Origin: JANXQE01 sp035651635
GTDB lineage: Bacteria; Verrucomicrobiota; Verrucomicrobiia; Limisphaerales; UBA8199
Assembly: GCA_035651635.1 (NCBI GenBank)
Contig: DASRFK010000240.1
Span: forward strand, 16,747 to 80,746
DNA: 64,000 bases
Reading direction: 5' to 3'
Part shown: in pieces, positions 16,851 to 25,291 of the stretch
Numbering within the stretch: position 1 is the stretch's first letter
Layout: every line of letters starts with the position of its first letter
Made by a program: the position numbers and the translations under genes
The notes under the pieces: model-generated
Database searches by the model: none
The model's input: only the letters and a program-made list of their open reading frames with translations
What the model was told of the DNA's origin: nothing

Positions 16851-18020
16851 GTGAACGCGGCCCGTTTTTTAGCTTTGATTTGCATTCTCGTGGGGGAAGT
16901 TGGTTCAGAACAAAAGGCTTTTAGCGCCATGGCGAACTCACCGGGAGCGCAGCTGGTTTATTTCGGAACCTACACTGGACAGAAAAGCCAGGGCATTTAC
17001 GTAGCCGAGTTCGAAACTGCAACTGGCAGGCTGAGCGACGCACGACTGGCGGCCAAAACACGCAACCCGACATTCCTCGCAATCGATCCGAAAAGACAGC
17101 TCCTTTATGCCGTCAACGAAATCGGCGACTTCGAAGGCGGCAAGTCGGGGGCAGTGAGCGCATTCCGAATTGACGCGAAAACCGGCAATCTGGATTTTCT
17201 CAATGAGCAGTCCTCAGGAGGGGCCGGCCCATGCCACTTGGCCGTCGCTTCGAATGGCACTTGTGTGTTGGTGGCCAATTACGGCAGCGGCAGTGTCGCC
17301 GTGCTTCCCCTTGAAGCGGACGGCCGTTTGCGCGCGCCCAGCGCCTCGGTTCAGCACCATGGAGGCAGTATCAATCCCCAACGACAGGATGGACCTCATG
17401 CTCATTTCATTACGTGGTCCCCCGACGAGCAACTCATTCTCACCTGTGATTTGGGTTTGGATCAGGTTTTGTTCTACCGCTTAGATCCGGCGCGCTTTTT
17501 GTTGAATCCGAACGAGCCGCCATTTTTTTCCATCAAACCTGGATCGGGGCCCAGACACCTGGCTTTTCATCCTGCCGGTCGCTTTGCTTACGTGCTCAAT
17601 GAGATCTCTTCGACCTTGACGTGTTGCACATACGATTCGCGTCGAGGACTACTGAACGAAGTGCAAACTGTCTCCACGTTGCCTGGCACCTATCACGGTG
17701 CCAACACCTGCGCCGAGGTCCAGATCCATCCGTCGGGGAAATATCTATATGCTTCCAATCGCGGCCATGACAGCATTGCCGTGTTCAAGCTCGATTCCAA
17801 AACTGGCGCCGCCTCGCTAATTCAGAATCAATCGACTCAGGGTAAAACTCCTCGGCACTTCTCTTTGGGTCCCGCTGCTGGCTGGCTAATCGCGGAAAAT
17901 CAGGATTCTGACAACGTAGTGGTCTTCAAAGTGGATGGAGACAACGGCACCTTGGCCCCGACTGGGCAGTCGCTGAAAATCGGCGCGCCAGTATGCGCCG
18001 TCTTTTTACCTACGCATTAG
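16851..18020 (+). CDS. Lactonase family seven-bladed beta-propeller (6-phosphogluconolactonase type)
   Basis: 389 residues starting with GTG and an N-terminal hydrophobic segment (FLALICILVGEVG) that looks like a signal peptide. The body is the YbhE/3-carboxymuconate cyclase-like propeller: VYFGTYTGQKSQGIYVAEFE, LLYAVNEIG, GGAGPCHLAVASNGTCVLVANYGSGSVAVLPL, GSGPRHLAFHPAGRFAYVLNE and HPSGKYLYASNRGHDSIAVF. Members hydrolyse 6-phosphogluconolactone or related lactones, but secreted versions probably act on other sugars. It lies downstream of the AKR gene on the same strand. Confidence 0.87.
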   Translation: MNAARFLALICILVGEVGSEQKAFSAMANSPGAQLVYFGTYTGQKSQGIYVAEFETATGRLSDARLAAKTRNPTFLAIDPKRQLLYAVNEIGDFEGGKSGAVSAFRIDAKTGNLDFLNEQSSGGAGPCHLAVASNGTCVLVANYGSGSVAVLPLEADGRLRAPSASVQHHGGSINPQRQDGPHAHFITWSPDEQLILTCDLGLDQVLFYRLDPARFLLNPNEPPFFSIKPGSGPRHLAFHPAGRFAYVLNEISSTLTCCTYDSRRGLLNEVQTVSTLPGTYHGANTCAEVQIHPSGKYLYASNRGHDSIAVFKLDSKTGAASLIQNQSTQGKTPRHFSLGPAAGWLIAENQDSDNVVVFKVDGDNGTLAPTGQSLKIGAPVCAVFLPTH

Positions 18021-18046
18021 ATTGCGGGAAACCCGTCATCGACTCG

Positions 18047-18814
18047 CTAATTCTTCTTCAAAAAGCCGCCCAGGCCTTTGGTCACTTTATCGACCGCTCC
18101 CGTGGCGGCGCCGCCCAATCCTTTGGTCAACCCCGTAGCTTGCTTGCTCAAATCGGTAATTGCAGACGCCGAAACCTGGAGCGCTTCTTTTTCAATCGCC
18201 TGGAGAACAACTTTGGTAAGCTCGGCCACAGTGATGCCGTCAGGACCCTGTCCCAAGCCGGTTAGGTGGATTTCGGGCAAAGGCACAGTGGCGGACTGAC
18301 CACCCAGCACGCTAACACTCACGTGGATCTTTCCTCCACTGATGAGAAAATCGTCCACCTGCAACTTTCGGGATGCCTTGCTCTCGGCCGCTGCGTTCGT
18401 CGAGTTGCCACCTCCCATAGCGGACTGCAGGTTATCCAGGATTTTGCTGAGGTTATTGGCTTTGAGATCCGTTTCAAAAGTGATCTCCGGGGCCTGGAGA
18501 TTGATCGAGTGGACGATAATTTTGCTGGAAAGAACCGAACTGGGCTGCAACGCAAGGCTAGCGGTGCCCACTTGAATGGCGGAAGGAGTTTTATATCCGC
18601 TTGGATTGCCCACGAACAGCCCTTTGAGTTTTCCGCTTCCCGAAAGCAACGAAAGGTTGACGGAATCGAGTTTGACTTCGACTTTGGTCAGCATAGGTCC
18701 GACCGTTTCGACTCCCCGCTTGACCGCGCCGTCCAGAAAGAAACTGAGGGCAACGACGCCCAAAATGATAAGGATAACCAACGCGATGAAAAGGCGGACC
18801 AGGATTTTTTTCAT
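18047..18814 (-). CDS. AsmA-like membrane-anchored protein
   Basis: 255 residues with one N-terminal helix (LFIALVILIILGVVALSFFL) and a periplasmic domain. The domain has AsmA/DUF748-like beta features: 'VKLDSVNLSLLSGSGKLKGLFVGNPSGY', 'SKIIVHSINLQAPEITFE' and 'KLQVDDFLISGGKIHVS'. The C-terminus is a Gly/Lys-rich repeat (KGLGGAATGAVDKVTKGLGGFLKKN). AsmA-type proteins influence outer-membrane lipid transport or assembly; the role here is inferred only from resemblance. It is convergent with the lactonase gene. Confidence 0.7.
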   Translation of the reverse strand: MKKILVRLFIALVILIILGVVALSFFLDGAVKRGVETVGPMLTKVEVKLDSVNLSLLSGSGKLKGLFVGNPSGYKTPSAIQVGTASLALQPSSVLSSKIIVHSINLQAPEITFETDLKANNLSKILDNLQSAMGGGNSTNAAAESKASRKLQVDDFLISGGKIHVSVSVLGGQSATVPLPEIHLTGLGQGPDGITVAELTKVVLQAIEKEALQVSASAITDLSKQATGLTKGLGGAATGAVDKVTKGLGGFLKKN

Positions 18815-18867
18815 AATCTTCTGATGAAGGTTTCAGGTTGTTTTTGGCAAGTCCGTTGTCGGCGGCG

Positions 18868-19275
18868 TCAAGTGGCCAACAGGCCCTTAACGAGATCGAT
18901 GAGTTGGCGCGCATAATAAGGTTTGGCCAGGAACTGATCCGGCCTAGCAGGGGCACCTTCAAAGATTTCGGCACCGACAGTACCGCTGACGAGGAGGATT
19001 TTCTGGTTCGGCTCCATACGGCGGCACTCCTGGATAAGTTCCATCCCATTCATTTGGTGCATCGCGTAGTCGGTAATCACCAGGTCGGGGCGGGGATGAG
19101 CCCGAGCAAATTGGGTGACAGCAGATTGGGGGTCGCGAAAAGTGCAGAGTTCGTATCCGAGGGGTTCAAGAATCACTTTCGCCAATTCCAACAACATCGC
19201 TTCGTCATCAACCACATAGACAAGCGGCGGGCTGGATGGCTGCGCTTTTAGAGCAGTCGCCTCGGGTTTGATCAT
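18868..19275 (-). CDS. Single-domain response regulator (CheY-like receiver)
   Basis: 135 residues with only a receiver domain. The acidic pocket (Asp23/Asp24 in VVDDEAM), phospho-acceptor Asp69 (VITDYAM), Ser97 (LLVSGT) and Lys118 (FLAKPY) are all intact. The N-terminal extension of about 17 residues is Pro/Ala-rich. No output domain or adjacent histidine kinase is visible, so the partner lies elsewhere. It is upstream of the AsmA-like gene on the same strand, with 53 nt between. Confidence 0.87.
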   Translation of the reverse strand: MIKPEATALKAQPSSPPLVYVVDDEAMLLELAKVILEPLGYELCTFRDPQSAVTQFARAHPRPDLVITDYAMHQMNGMELIQECRRMEPNQKILLVSGTVGAEIFEGAPARPDQFLAKPYYARQLIDLVKGLLAT

Positions 19276-19487
19276 TCAAATCGCCTAGGCTAATAAACAC
19301 TGATAGCCGTACGCTGGCAAGCTGGAACCCAGAGCTATTGTAGTCCGTCAGTGACGGATTAGGAGCCATCCACCGGCAAAGCGTCAGTTGTTACGTGGCA
19401 TTTGCAAACTCGCGCCTTGAATTCATCCGGTGCGCTTCTATGCTTTAACACAGGCTCCCCCGGGTCGGACCGAGGAGACCGACGTGT
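19276..19487. other. Intergenic between divergent genes with small palindrome
   Basis: 212 nt separating the minus-strand response regulator and the plus-strand Sel1 gene; promoters for both should lie here. A perfect palindrome TCCGTCA-G-TGACGGA sits at 19344-19358 and could be an operator or a small hairpin. GAGGAG about 11 nt before the Sel1 ATG is its likely ribosome site. I see no RNA gene. Confidence 0.4.
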
Positions 19488-20210
19488 ATGACACAACCAA
19501 ATCGCCGCACATGGCAAAGTTTAGATGAGGTGCGCCAAGCCGCCGAGGAAGGGGACCCGACAGCTCAGTGTTACCTCGGTATTTGCTACCAGACGGGCCA
19601 AGGGGTGACGCAGAATTATCAGGAAGCGGTGGCGTGGTTCCGACGCGCGGCTGAACAGGATGATTCTTCGGCACAATGTTACCTTGGGTTCTGTTATCAG
19701 ACCGGGACGGGAGTGCCGCAGGAATATGGACAAGCCGCCAAATGGTTCCGGGAAGCCGCGGAACTGGGGGATCCAGCGGCCCAGTTCAATCTCGGGGTGC
19801 TCTACGAGACTGGCCAAGGAGTGACGCAGAATTATGCCGAGGCGGTGAAATGGTACCACGCCGCGGCGGACCAGGGTGAGCCCCAAGCGCAATTCAACCT
19901 GGGGGTGTTTTATGAAACGGGCCAGGTCGTACCTCAAAACTACGAAGAAGCTGTAAAATGGTACCGGCTGGCAGCCGACCAGGAAGTGGCGCCGGCACAA
20001 TGCAACCTCGGGCTCTGCTACGAGACCGGACGAGGTGTCGAGAAAGATATTCGCGAGGCTGTTCGGTGGTTTTGCCGGGCCGCGCGGGCGGGCGATAAAA
20101 CTGCGCAGCATAACCTGGGAGTATATTATGCCAGTCTGGAAGCGGCCGAACAGGCGACCGCTCAAAATGAATCGGAAGTTCAATCGGCCGAAGGAACGCC
20201 CGCGCCTTAG
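19488..20210 (+). CDS. Sel1-like repeat protein
   Basis: 240 residues made of about five consecutive 36-residue Sel1 repeats with the consensus 'A-QYxLGxxYxTGxGVxQxYxEAxxWxRxAAxxGD' (AQCYLGICYQTGQGV, AQCYLGFCYQTGTGV, AQFNLGVLYETGQGV, AQFNLGVFYETGQVV, AQCNLGLCYETGRGV) plus a partial sixth (AQHNLGVYYASLEA). There is no signal peptide, so it is probably cytosolic. These alpha-alpha solenoids mediate protein-protein contacts. Its TAG stop lies on the left junction of the second 121-bp element. Confidence 0.85.
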   Translation: MTQPNRRTWQSLDEVRQAAEEGDPTAQCYLGICYQTGQGVTQNYQEAVAWFRRAAEQDDSSAQCYLGFCYQTGTGVPQEYGQAAKWFREAAELGDPAAQFNLGVLYETGQGVTQNYAEAVKWYHAAADQGEPQAQFNLGVFYETGQVVPQNYEEAVKWYRLAADQEVAPAQCNLGLCYETGRGVEKDIREAVRWFCRAARAGDKTAQHNLGVYYASLEAAEQATAQNESEVQSAEGTPAP

Positions 20211-20330
20211 AGCGTGTTTTACAATTGGTTGGGAGTCCCGCCTTCAGGCGCTTTTGGCGCCGGGCCACCTAAAGGCGGGACGCCGAACCCCATACGCCCA
20301 CGCCCAAGTCGGTATTTTTAAAACACGCTC
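20210..20330. repeat. 121-bp MITE/REP-like inverted-repeat element, copy 2
   Basis: The ends GAGCGTGTTTTA (20210-20221) and TAAAACACGCTC (20319-20330) are a perfect 12-bp inverted repeat, flanked by TTA at 20207-20209 and 20331-20333. The inner stem (GGGAGTCCCGCCTTCAGGCG with CCTAAAGGCGGGACGCCGAAC) is imperfect compared with copy 1 at 2190-2310. Length, ends and flanks equal those of copy 1. It separates the Sel1 gene from purH on the same strand, leaving about 60 nt before the purH ATG. Confidence 0.8.
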
Positions 20331-20389
20331 TTAGCCCTGAATTTTGACGTTTGACTCCAGGAAGTGGTTTGTAGACCGTTGCGCTCCAT

Positions 20390-21940
20390 ATGGCCCGCAT
20401 GCACAGAGCATTACTCTCCGTTTCGGATAAAACCGGCCTGGTGCCACTGGCACAAACGCTGGCCAATGCCGGGGTGGAGCTGATTTCCACTGGAGGAACG
20501 GCTAAGGCGCTGCGGGAGGCCGGCTTGACCGTCACCGACTTAAGCTCCTTTACCGGTTATCCGGAAATGTTGGACGGGAGGGTAAAAACGTTGCACCCAA
20601 AAGTCCACGGAGGACTCCTGTACATCCGCGGTGACGAACAACACGAAGCAACTGTGCGGCAGCATGGGATTCAGCCCATCGACCTGGTCGTCGTTAATCT
20701 CTATCCTTTCGAGCAAACAGTCGCTCGGCCGAACGTTCAGCTAGACGAGGCTATCGAGAACATTGACATCGGAGGGCCTTCGATGCTGCGAAGCGCGGCC
20801 AAGAACCATCAGAGCGTTACTGTGGTAGTAGATCCCGCCGACTACGCCGAGGTTGCCGCCCAAGTGGCCCATTCCGGCCAAACGACTCTGGAACTGCGCC
20901 GGAGCCTGGCAGCCAAGGTTTTCGCTCGAACGGCATCCTACGACAGCGCAATCGCTGATTATTTGAGCAGGGCTTTTGACGAGCGCAATCGTGGGTTGCC
21001 GAGCGCGCTGTCAATCCAGGCGCCTCTGGTTCAACCTCTGCGTTATGGTGAGAACCCGCATCAATCGGCGGCGCTTTATGGCCAGTTTCGGGACTATTTT
21101 GAACAACTGCATGGAAAAGAGCTTTCGTACAACAACATCCTGGATCTCACCGCAGCAGCGAAGCTGATCCAGGAGTTTGCCTCCGAGCCCCCGACCCTGG
21201 CCATTCTGAAACACACCAACCCCTGTGGTGTTGGGCAAGGCGGCACGCTGTTGGAGGCCTGGTCCCGCGCGTTCGCCACGGACAAGCAAGCGCCATTCGG
21301 CGGGATCATTGCGGTGAGCAGGGAATTGGACGTGGCGGTCGCGGAGGCGATCTCCGAAATCTTCAGTGAAGTGATTGTAGCCCCCGCCTTCTCCGAGCAA
21401 ACGCTGGACATCCTGCGAAAAAAGAAGAACTTGCGGCTGCTGAAAATGTTGCCGGGCAAGCAGACGGTAGGAAACTGGGACGTGCGAAGTGTTGGGGCCG
21501 GCTCATTCTTATTGCAGCAGGCCGATACTGAGATAACCGGACCGGGACGATGGAAGGTAGTTACCCAAAGAGCGCCGACACAATCGGAACAGCAAGCGCT
21601 GTTTTTCGGATGGCGAGTAGTGAAACACGTGAAATCCAACGCGATTGTTTTTGCGGCCGCTGACCGGACGCTCGGCATCGGCGCCGGCCAAATGAGCCGA
21701 GTCGACGCCAGCCGTATTGCGGTTTGGAAGGCTGGAGAAGCGGGCCTTTCCCTGAAAGAAAGTGCGGTATGCAGCGATGCCTTTTTCCCTTTCCCGGATG
21801 GCCTGATCGCTGCCGCTGAGGCCGGCGCCTCAGCCGTAATTCAGCCGGGAGGATCTGTCAGAGATGCCGAGGTCATTGCCGCCGCAGATGAACGCGGAAT
21901 CGCAATGGTCTTCACGGGCATTCGCCATTTTCGACACTAA
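20390..21940 (+). CDS. purH: Bifunctional AICAR transformylase / IMP cyclohydrolase
   Basis: 516 residues. It catalyses the last two steps of IMP synthesis. The N-terminal IMP cyclohydrolase domain starts ARMHRALLSVSDKTGLVPLA and contains STGGTAKALREAG, KTLHPKVHGGLL and NLYPFEQTV. The C-terminal AICAR formyltransferase domain contains LRYGENPHQSAALYG, KHTNPCGVGQG, the KSNAIVFAA motif and DAFFPFPDGLIAAAEAGASAVIQPGGS. An alternative ATG lies three codons in. A 121-bp repeat element sits directly upstream and could shape its promoter or leader. Confidence 0.94.
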   Translation: MARMHRALLSVSDKTGLVPLAQTLANAGVELISTGGTAKALREAGLTVTDLSSFTGYPEMLDGRVKTLHPKVHGGLLYIRGDEQHEATVRQHGIQPIDLVVVNLYPFEQTVARPNVQLDEAIENIDIGGPSMLRSAAKNHQSVTVVVDPADYAEVAAQVAHSGQTTLELRRSLAAKVFARTASYDSAIADYLSRAFDERNRGLPSALSIQAPLVQPLRYGENPHQSAALYGQFRDYFEQLHGKELSYNNILDLTAAAKLIQEFASEPPTLAILKHTNPCGVGQGGTLLEAWSRAFATDKQAPFGGIIAVSRELDVAVAEAISEIFSEVIVAPAFSEQTLDILRKKKNLRLLKMLPGKQTVGNWDVRSVGAGSFLLQQADTEITGPGRWKVVTQRAPTQSEQQALFFGWRVVKHVKSNAIVFAAADRTLGIGAGQMSRVDASRIAVWKAGEAGLSLKESAVCSDAFFPFPDGLIAAAEAGASAVIQPGGSVRDAEVIAAADERGIAMVFTGIRHFRH

Positions 21941-21963
21941 GCCGGCCTCCGAGGTGGGACTAC

Positions 21964-22353
21964 TCACTTAAGCAGCCAATAGAGCAGAGCTACCTGGCCC
22001 AGGGTCATCAGGACGATCGTGCCGCAAGACACCGCCTCGCCCCAGCGCAAGCGCCTTTGGCGGGCAGGCGCCAGCCAGAACCGTAGCCGAACGCTTCCCA
22101 AATCAATCAAATCGCCGTTGCGTATGGGGCTCGACTGCACGGATTGTCCGTTGAGTCGCACCAGGGCTTGGCTTTGCGCGCGCAGAACGAAGCCCTGCAA
22201 TGGCACTAACTCGACCCGGAAGTGCTGGTCCCAAACGCCCGATTCCTCCAATTGAAGATCCGAACCGGCCGCACGACCCACCTGTACAGGAAAACGGCGG
22301 GCTAACCACGAGGTCCCCGCCGTTTTGCCTGAAAGAATATCTAGTTGAACCAT
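21964..22353 (-). CDS. FHA-domain protein with C-terminal membrane helix
   Basis: 129 residues. The FHA domain spans about 5-92: VQVGRAAGSDLQLEESGVWDQHFRVELV, LVRLNGQSVQSSPIRNGDLIDLGSVRLRF. The GR and N-G-x(n)-L-x-G-D-x-I-x-LG hallmarks are present, but the usual 'S-x-x-H' reads WDQHF. A single helix at the extreme C-terminus (GTIVLMTLGQVALLYWLLK) anchors it with the FHA domain in the cytosol. Its ATG directly abuts the TAA of the Wza-like gene, so it is the last gene of the EPS cluster. FHA domains bind phosphothreonine; a link to the tyrosine autokinase is inference. Confidence 0.82.
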   Translation of the reverse strand: MVQLDILSGKTAGTSWLARRFPVQVGRAAGSDLQLEESGVWDQHFRVELVPLQGFVLRAQSQALVRLNGQSVQSSPIRNGDLIDLGSVRLRFWLAPARQRRLRWGEAVSCGTIVLMTLGQVALLYWLLK

Positions 22354-23046
22354 TTACCAGATTGGATTTCGTCTTGGCACGTAGATGTAATCGCCAGGAA
22401 AAACCTCGAGATCCAATCTTGGGTCCTTGAGAGCCTTTTTAGCATTAATCGTGATGGTCCGCCCGTTCGCCCGGGTCAATTGCACGGAGCTTTTGCGAGC
22501 GAAATCGGTAAAATCACCCGCCGACCCGATGGCCTTGAGAACGGTCATACGATCTATATACACTTGCCTGCCTGCTGATTTCACCTCGCCGCGAACATAG
22601 TAGAATTGGGTCTGCTCCTTTTGCCGGACCGAAACGGTCATTTTGAGGTAGAACCTTGGAACGTACCAGTCATGGATTTCCCTTTCGAGTTGACGGCGCG
22701 TCTTTCCCGCCGCGACAAAGGTCTTATCTTCGATTAACGTCACGGTGCCGTCTTCCTTGATCCGCTCTTCGCGGGGGAGAAACGTGACCGGCGTGTCAGT
22801 CAACTCGATCGTGACGACGTCGCCGACATGCAATTGATCCAACTCCCCAGTAGCGCCCCTTGGATCGGCAGAAGCTGCCTGGTTGGACGAAGCCGGCGAG
22901 GTACTGGCGAACTTCTCCTGCGTGGGATCAGGCGCCCCGGAGTCTGCCGAATTGACGCCAGTGCGACACCCCGTCTGGGACAATCCGCATAAGCACAAAA
23001 TCCAAACTAATCCCCACCGTACCGTCAACCTGCTCACATTAATCAT
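22354..23046 (-). CDS. Polysaccharide export lipoprotein (Wza-like, SLBB domain)
   Basis: 230 residues from ATG 23046 (MINVSRLTVRWGLVWILC...GLSQTGC) with a lipobox Cys27; a TTG at 23067 would add seven residues and overlap the kinase stop. The polysaccharide export (poly_export) domain begins at DQLHVGDVVTIELTDTPVTFL, and an SLBB-like domain at FYVRGEVKSAGRQVYIDRMTVLKAIGSAGDF. It ends with the typical 'FPGDYIYVPRR'. It would form the outer-membrane channel for an exopolysaccharide, working with the adjacent Wzc-type kinase. Confidence 0.9.
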   Translation of the reverse strand: MINVSRLTVRWGLVWILCLCGLSQTGCRTGVNSADSGAPDPTQEKFASTSPASSNQAASADPRGATGELDQLHVGDVVTIELTDTPVTFLPREERIKEDGTVTLIEDKTFVAAGKTRRQLEREIHDWYVPRFYLKMTVSVRQKEQTQFYYVRGEVKSAGRQVYIDRMTVLKAIGSAGDFTDFARKSSVQLTRANGRTITINAKKALKDPRLDLEVFPGDYIYVPRRNPIW

Positions 23047-23063
23047 TGCGTAACCTATCACTC

Positions 23064-25229
23064 TCAATATTTCTGTTTGATGTCCAGTCGGCTTTTCTCC
23101 TCTGACCCGTTTTGTGATTTGGCCGGGGGTGCCTGGTCCTCGTTCTTGGAATAATACTCGTGATAATACCCGCTATAGTAATAGTAGCTCTCGTCCTGAG
23201 ACATGTTGATGTTGTTCAGCACGATTCCCGCAAGATTTCCCCCGACTTTTTCAATCATCTGTTTGGCCCGAATATTCATGGGCTGCGGATACCGGCGGTA
23301 CTGAATAACCTGGACGGTCATGTCGACTTCGCTGGCCAAAATCGAAGCGTCGCTGACGCCCATCACAGGCGGCGAGTCAAAGAATACGAAGTCATAGTGC
23401 TGCTTGAGTTCCGTGATTAAACCGCGCATCTGCGCCGAACTGAGGATGCCCAGCGAGCTGCTGGGCAGCTTGCCGCTGGCCATGAAATCCAGGGTGGGCA
23501 GACTGGTGGTCTGGATGACCTCCTCAAGGGTATTCTGCTTCAGCAGGTAATTTGTCAGGCCGATATTGTTGGTTACCCGCAACATTTTGTGCAACGTTGG
23601 ACGACGCAGGTCGGAATCCACGACGATCACCCGCTGCCCGCTCTGGGCAAATACGGCCGCGAGGTTGAAGACCGTGGTCGATTTGCCTTCGCCTGCGCCC
23701 GCGCTGACGACGGCGACGGTGTTTAACTTGTCGTCCTTACGCGAGAAAAGCAGATTCGTTCGCAGAACCCGGTAAGCTTCCGCATGCGGACTCTCGGCGC
23801 CTTCGTGCAGGAGGACGCCCACATTTTGCGGGATGACGCCGAGGACGGGAGAACCGAGCGAGCGTTCCACATCGTCGATGGTCTTCACGCTGGTATCGAG
23901 GTACTCGATAAAAAATGCGAGGCCGATTCCCACCACCAGGCCGATAATTACCCCCAGACCGATATTGAGCGTTTTATTGGGACGCACGGGCCGCAAACCG
24001 GGTTTGGCGGAGTCGACGATCTCCACTACGGAATTCTTCGGCAGCTGCAAGTCCGTCTTTTCCATGGCGATCTTGGTCTGCAGGATCTGCCGGAAACGCA
24101 CCAACTCATCCAAATCGCGCTTGGCTTCGAAGTACGGACGAGTTTTAGCCGCCTGTTCAATGTCAGTGTCTTTAGCGCTGGCAACTGCATTACTCAACGC
24201 CGCCAGGCTCTCGCCCGTGGATTCGACTTTGGCCTGCAACCCTCGGAGGATACCGGTAGTGCGCGCCGTGATTTTGTCCTTAAGATCCTCTTCCTGCGCC
24301 TGAGCCTTCAGAACTTCGGTATTTTCCGGTCCTAATTCCTTTTTCATCGAAACCAGCCGTTGCTGGACGACAGCCAAGGCCTGCAGGTATTCGTTAAGTT
24401 GATTGTCCTGCACTCCGATCGCAGGAATTGTTTGAGTCAAGTCTTTGAGCGCGAGTTTCTCGAGACGATCCAGGAGTGTTCTTTGCTTTACATAATCCGC
24501 CTCGCTCTCGATTCGCAAAGTCTCAATATGGCGCAGCGTTTCGGCGCTCAGCAAAACCGTCGGCACGTTCTCCGATGCAACTGCATCGGGCACTCTCAAT
24601 TCCACCCGCAAGTCATCAACCTTGTTCTGCTGAGCGCGCACTTTGGCTTCGTAATTGGTAAAAGTTTCCTCGAGAGATTTAATCCCTTCCTGGCCAAATT
24701 TTCGGCGTTGGTCGAGGCGGTATTCCTGATAGGTCTTGGCGATTTCATTGGCTAGCCGAGCCGCTTCTTCTGGCTTTTCGCTGTCTACGCGGATTTCGAT
24801 CAGGCTCGTATTGCGGACGGGGCGCAAGTCGATATGGCGCTTGAGCAATGCCATTGTTTCGGGCGTCGTGAATCTAGTCCCGCCATTATAGCGTTTGCCC
24901 CAGTCTTCATTTAGATTGAGCGACTCGATGACCTTACCGAGCACCACCTCAGACTGGATGACTTCGAATTCGGTCTGAATGAAATACGGATCGTAGGAGC
25001 TCATTGCCGGTTGCCCCGCCAGCGTAGCGATATCGGACTGGTCGCGCTCGACCCTAATCCGGGCCATACTCGAGTAAAACTCGGGCAGAATGAAGGTCAC
25101 CAACGTGGCCGTGATGACGACGAGCAAGAACACCGCCAAAATAACTGTTTTGCGGATGCGGATAATCCGCCAGTAATCGAGGAAGTGCAGCTTGGTTTCG
25201 GGTGGGGCTTGAGTCTTCGATGAGTCCAT
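23064..25229 (-). CDS. Polysaccharide co-polymerase tyrosine autokinase (Wzc/BY-kinase)
   Basis: 721 residues. A Wzz domain with two membrane helices (about 30-50 and 425-445) brackets a long periplasmic coiled-coil region. The cytosolic BY-kinase domain follows, with Walker A AGAGEGKST at about 510-518, Walker A' VIVVDSDLRRP near 535, and Walker B FVFFDSPP near 616. A tyrosine cluster at about 682-693 (eight Tyr in twelve residues) plus a terminal Tyr is the autophosphorylation tail. It controls EPS chain length and export. Next gene is the Wza-like lipoprotein, overlapping by a few bases if TTG is used. Confidence 0.92.
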   Translation of the reverse strand: MDSSKTQAPPETKLHFLDYWRIIRIRKTVILAVFLLVVITATLVTFILPEFYSSMARIRVERDQSDIATLAGQPAMSSYDPYFIQTEFEVIQSEVVLGKVIESLNLNEDWGKRYNGGTRFTTPETMALLKRHIDLRPVRNTSLIEIRVDSEKPEEAARLANEIAKTYQEYRLDQRRKFGQEGIKSLEETFTNYEAKVRAQQNKVDDLRVELRVPDAVASENVPTVLLSAETLRHIETLRIESEADYVKQRTLLDRLEKLALKDLTQTIPAIGVQDNQLNEYLQALAVVQQRLVSMKKELGPENTEVLKAQAQEEDLKDKITARTTGILRGLQAKVESTGESLAALSNAVASAKDTDIEQAAKTRPYFEAKRDLDELVRFRQILQTKIAMEKTDLQLPKNSVVEIVDSAKPGLRPVRPNKTLNIGLGVIIGLVVGIGLAFFIEYLDTSVKTIDDVERSLGSPVLGVIPQNVGVLLHEGAESPHAEAYRVLRTNLLFSRKDDKLNTVAVVSAGAGEGKSTTVFNLAAVFAQSGQRVIVVDSDLRRPTLHKMLRVTNNIGLTNYLLKQNTLEEVIQTTSLPTLDFMASGKLPSSSLGILSSAQMRGLITELKQHYDFVFFDSPPVMGVSDASILASEVDMTVQVIQYRRYPQPMNIRAKQMIEKVGGNLAGIVLNNINMSQDESYYYYSGYYHEYYSKNEDQAPPAKSQNGSEEKSRLDIKQKY

Positions 25230-25234
25230 AAATC

Positions 25235-25268
25235 AAAAAAAAAGAGGGCCAGTCACGACACCTAGCCC
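25235..25268 (-). terminator. Intrinsic terminator or attenuator between the OMP and Wzc genes
   Basis: On the minus strand a 7-bp stem (GGGCTAG with CTGGCCC, one G-U pair; plus-strand 62-68 and 46-52 of the 25200s) with a 9-nt loop is followed after two bases by a run of nine T. It lies in the 62-nt gap between the beta-barrel gene stop (25292) and the kinase ATG (25229). It would stop most transcription after the OMP gene. Confidence 0.65.
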
Positions 25269-25291
25269 CCCCGTCAAAACATCAGGTTAGA

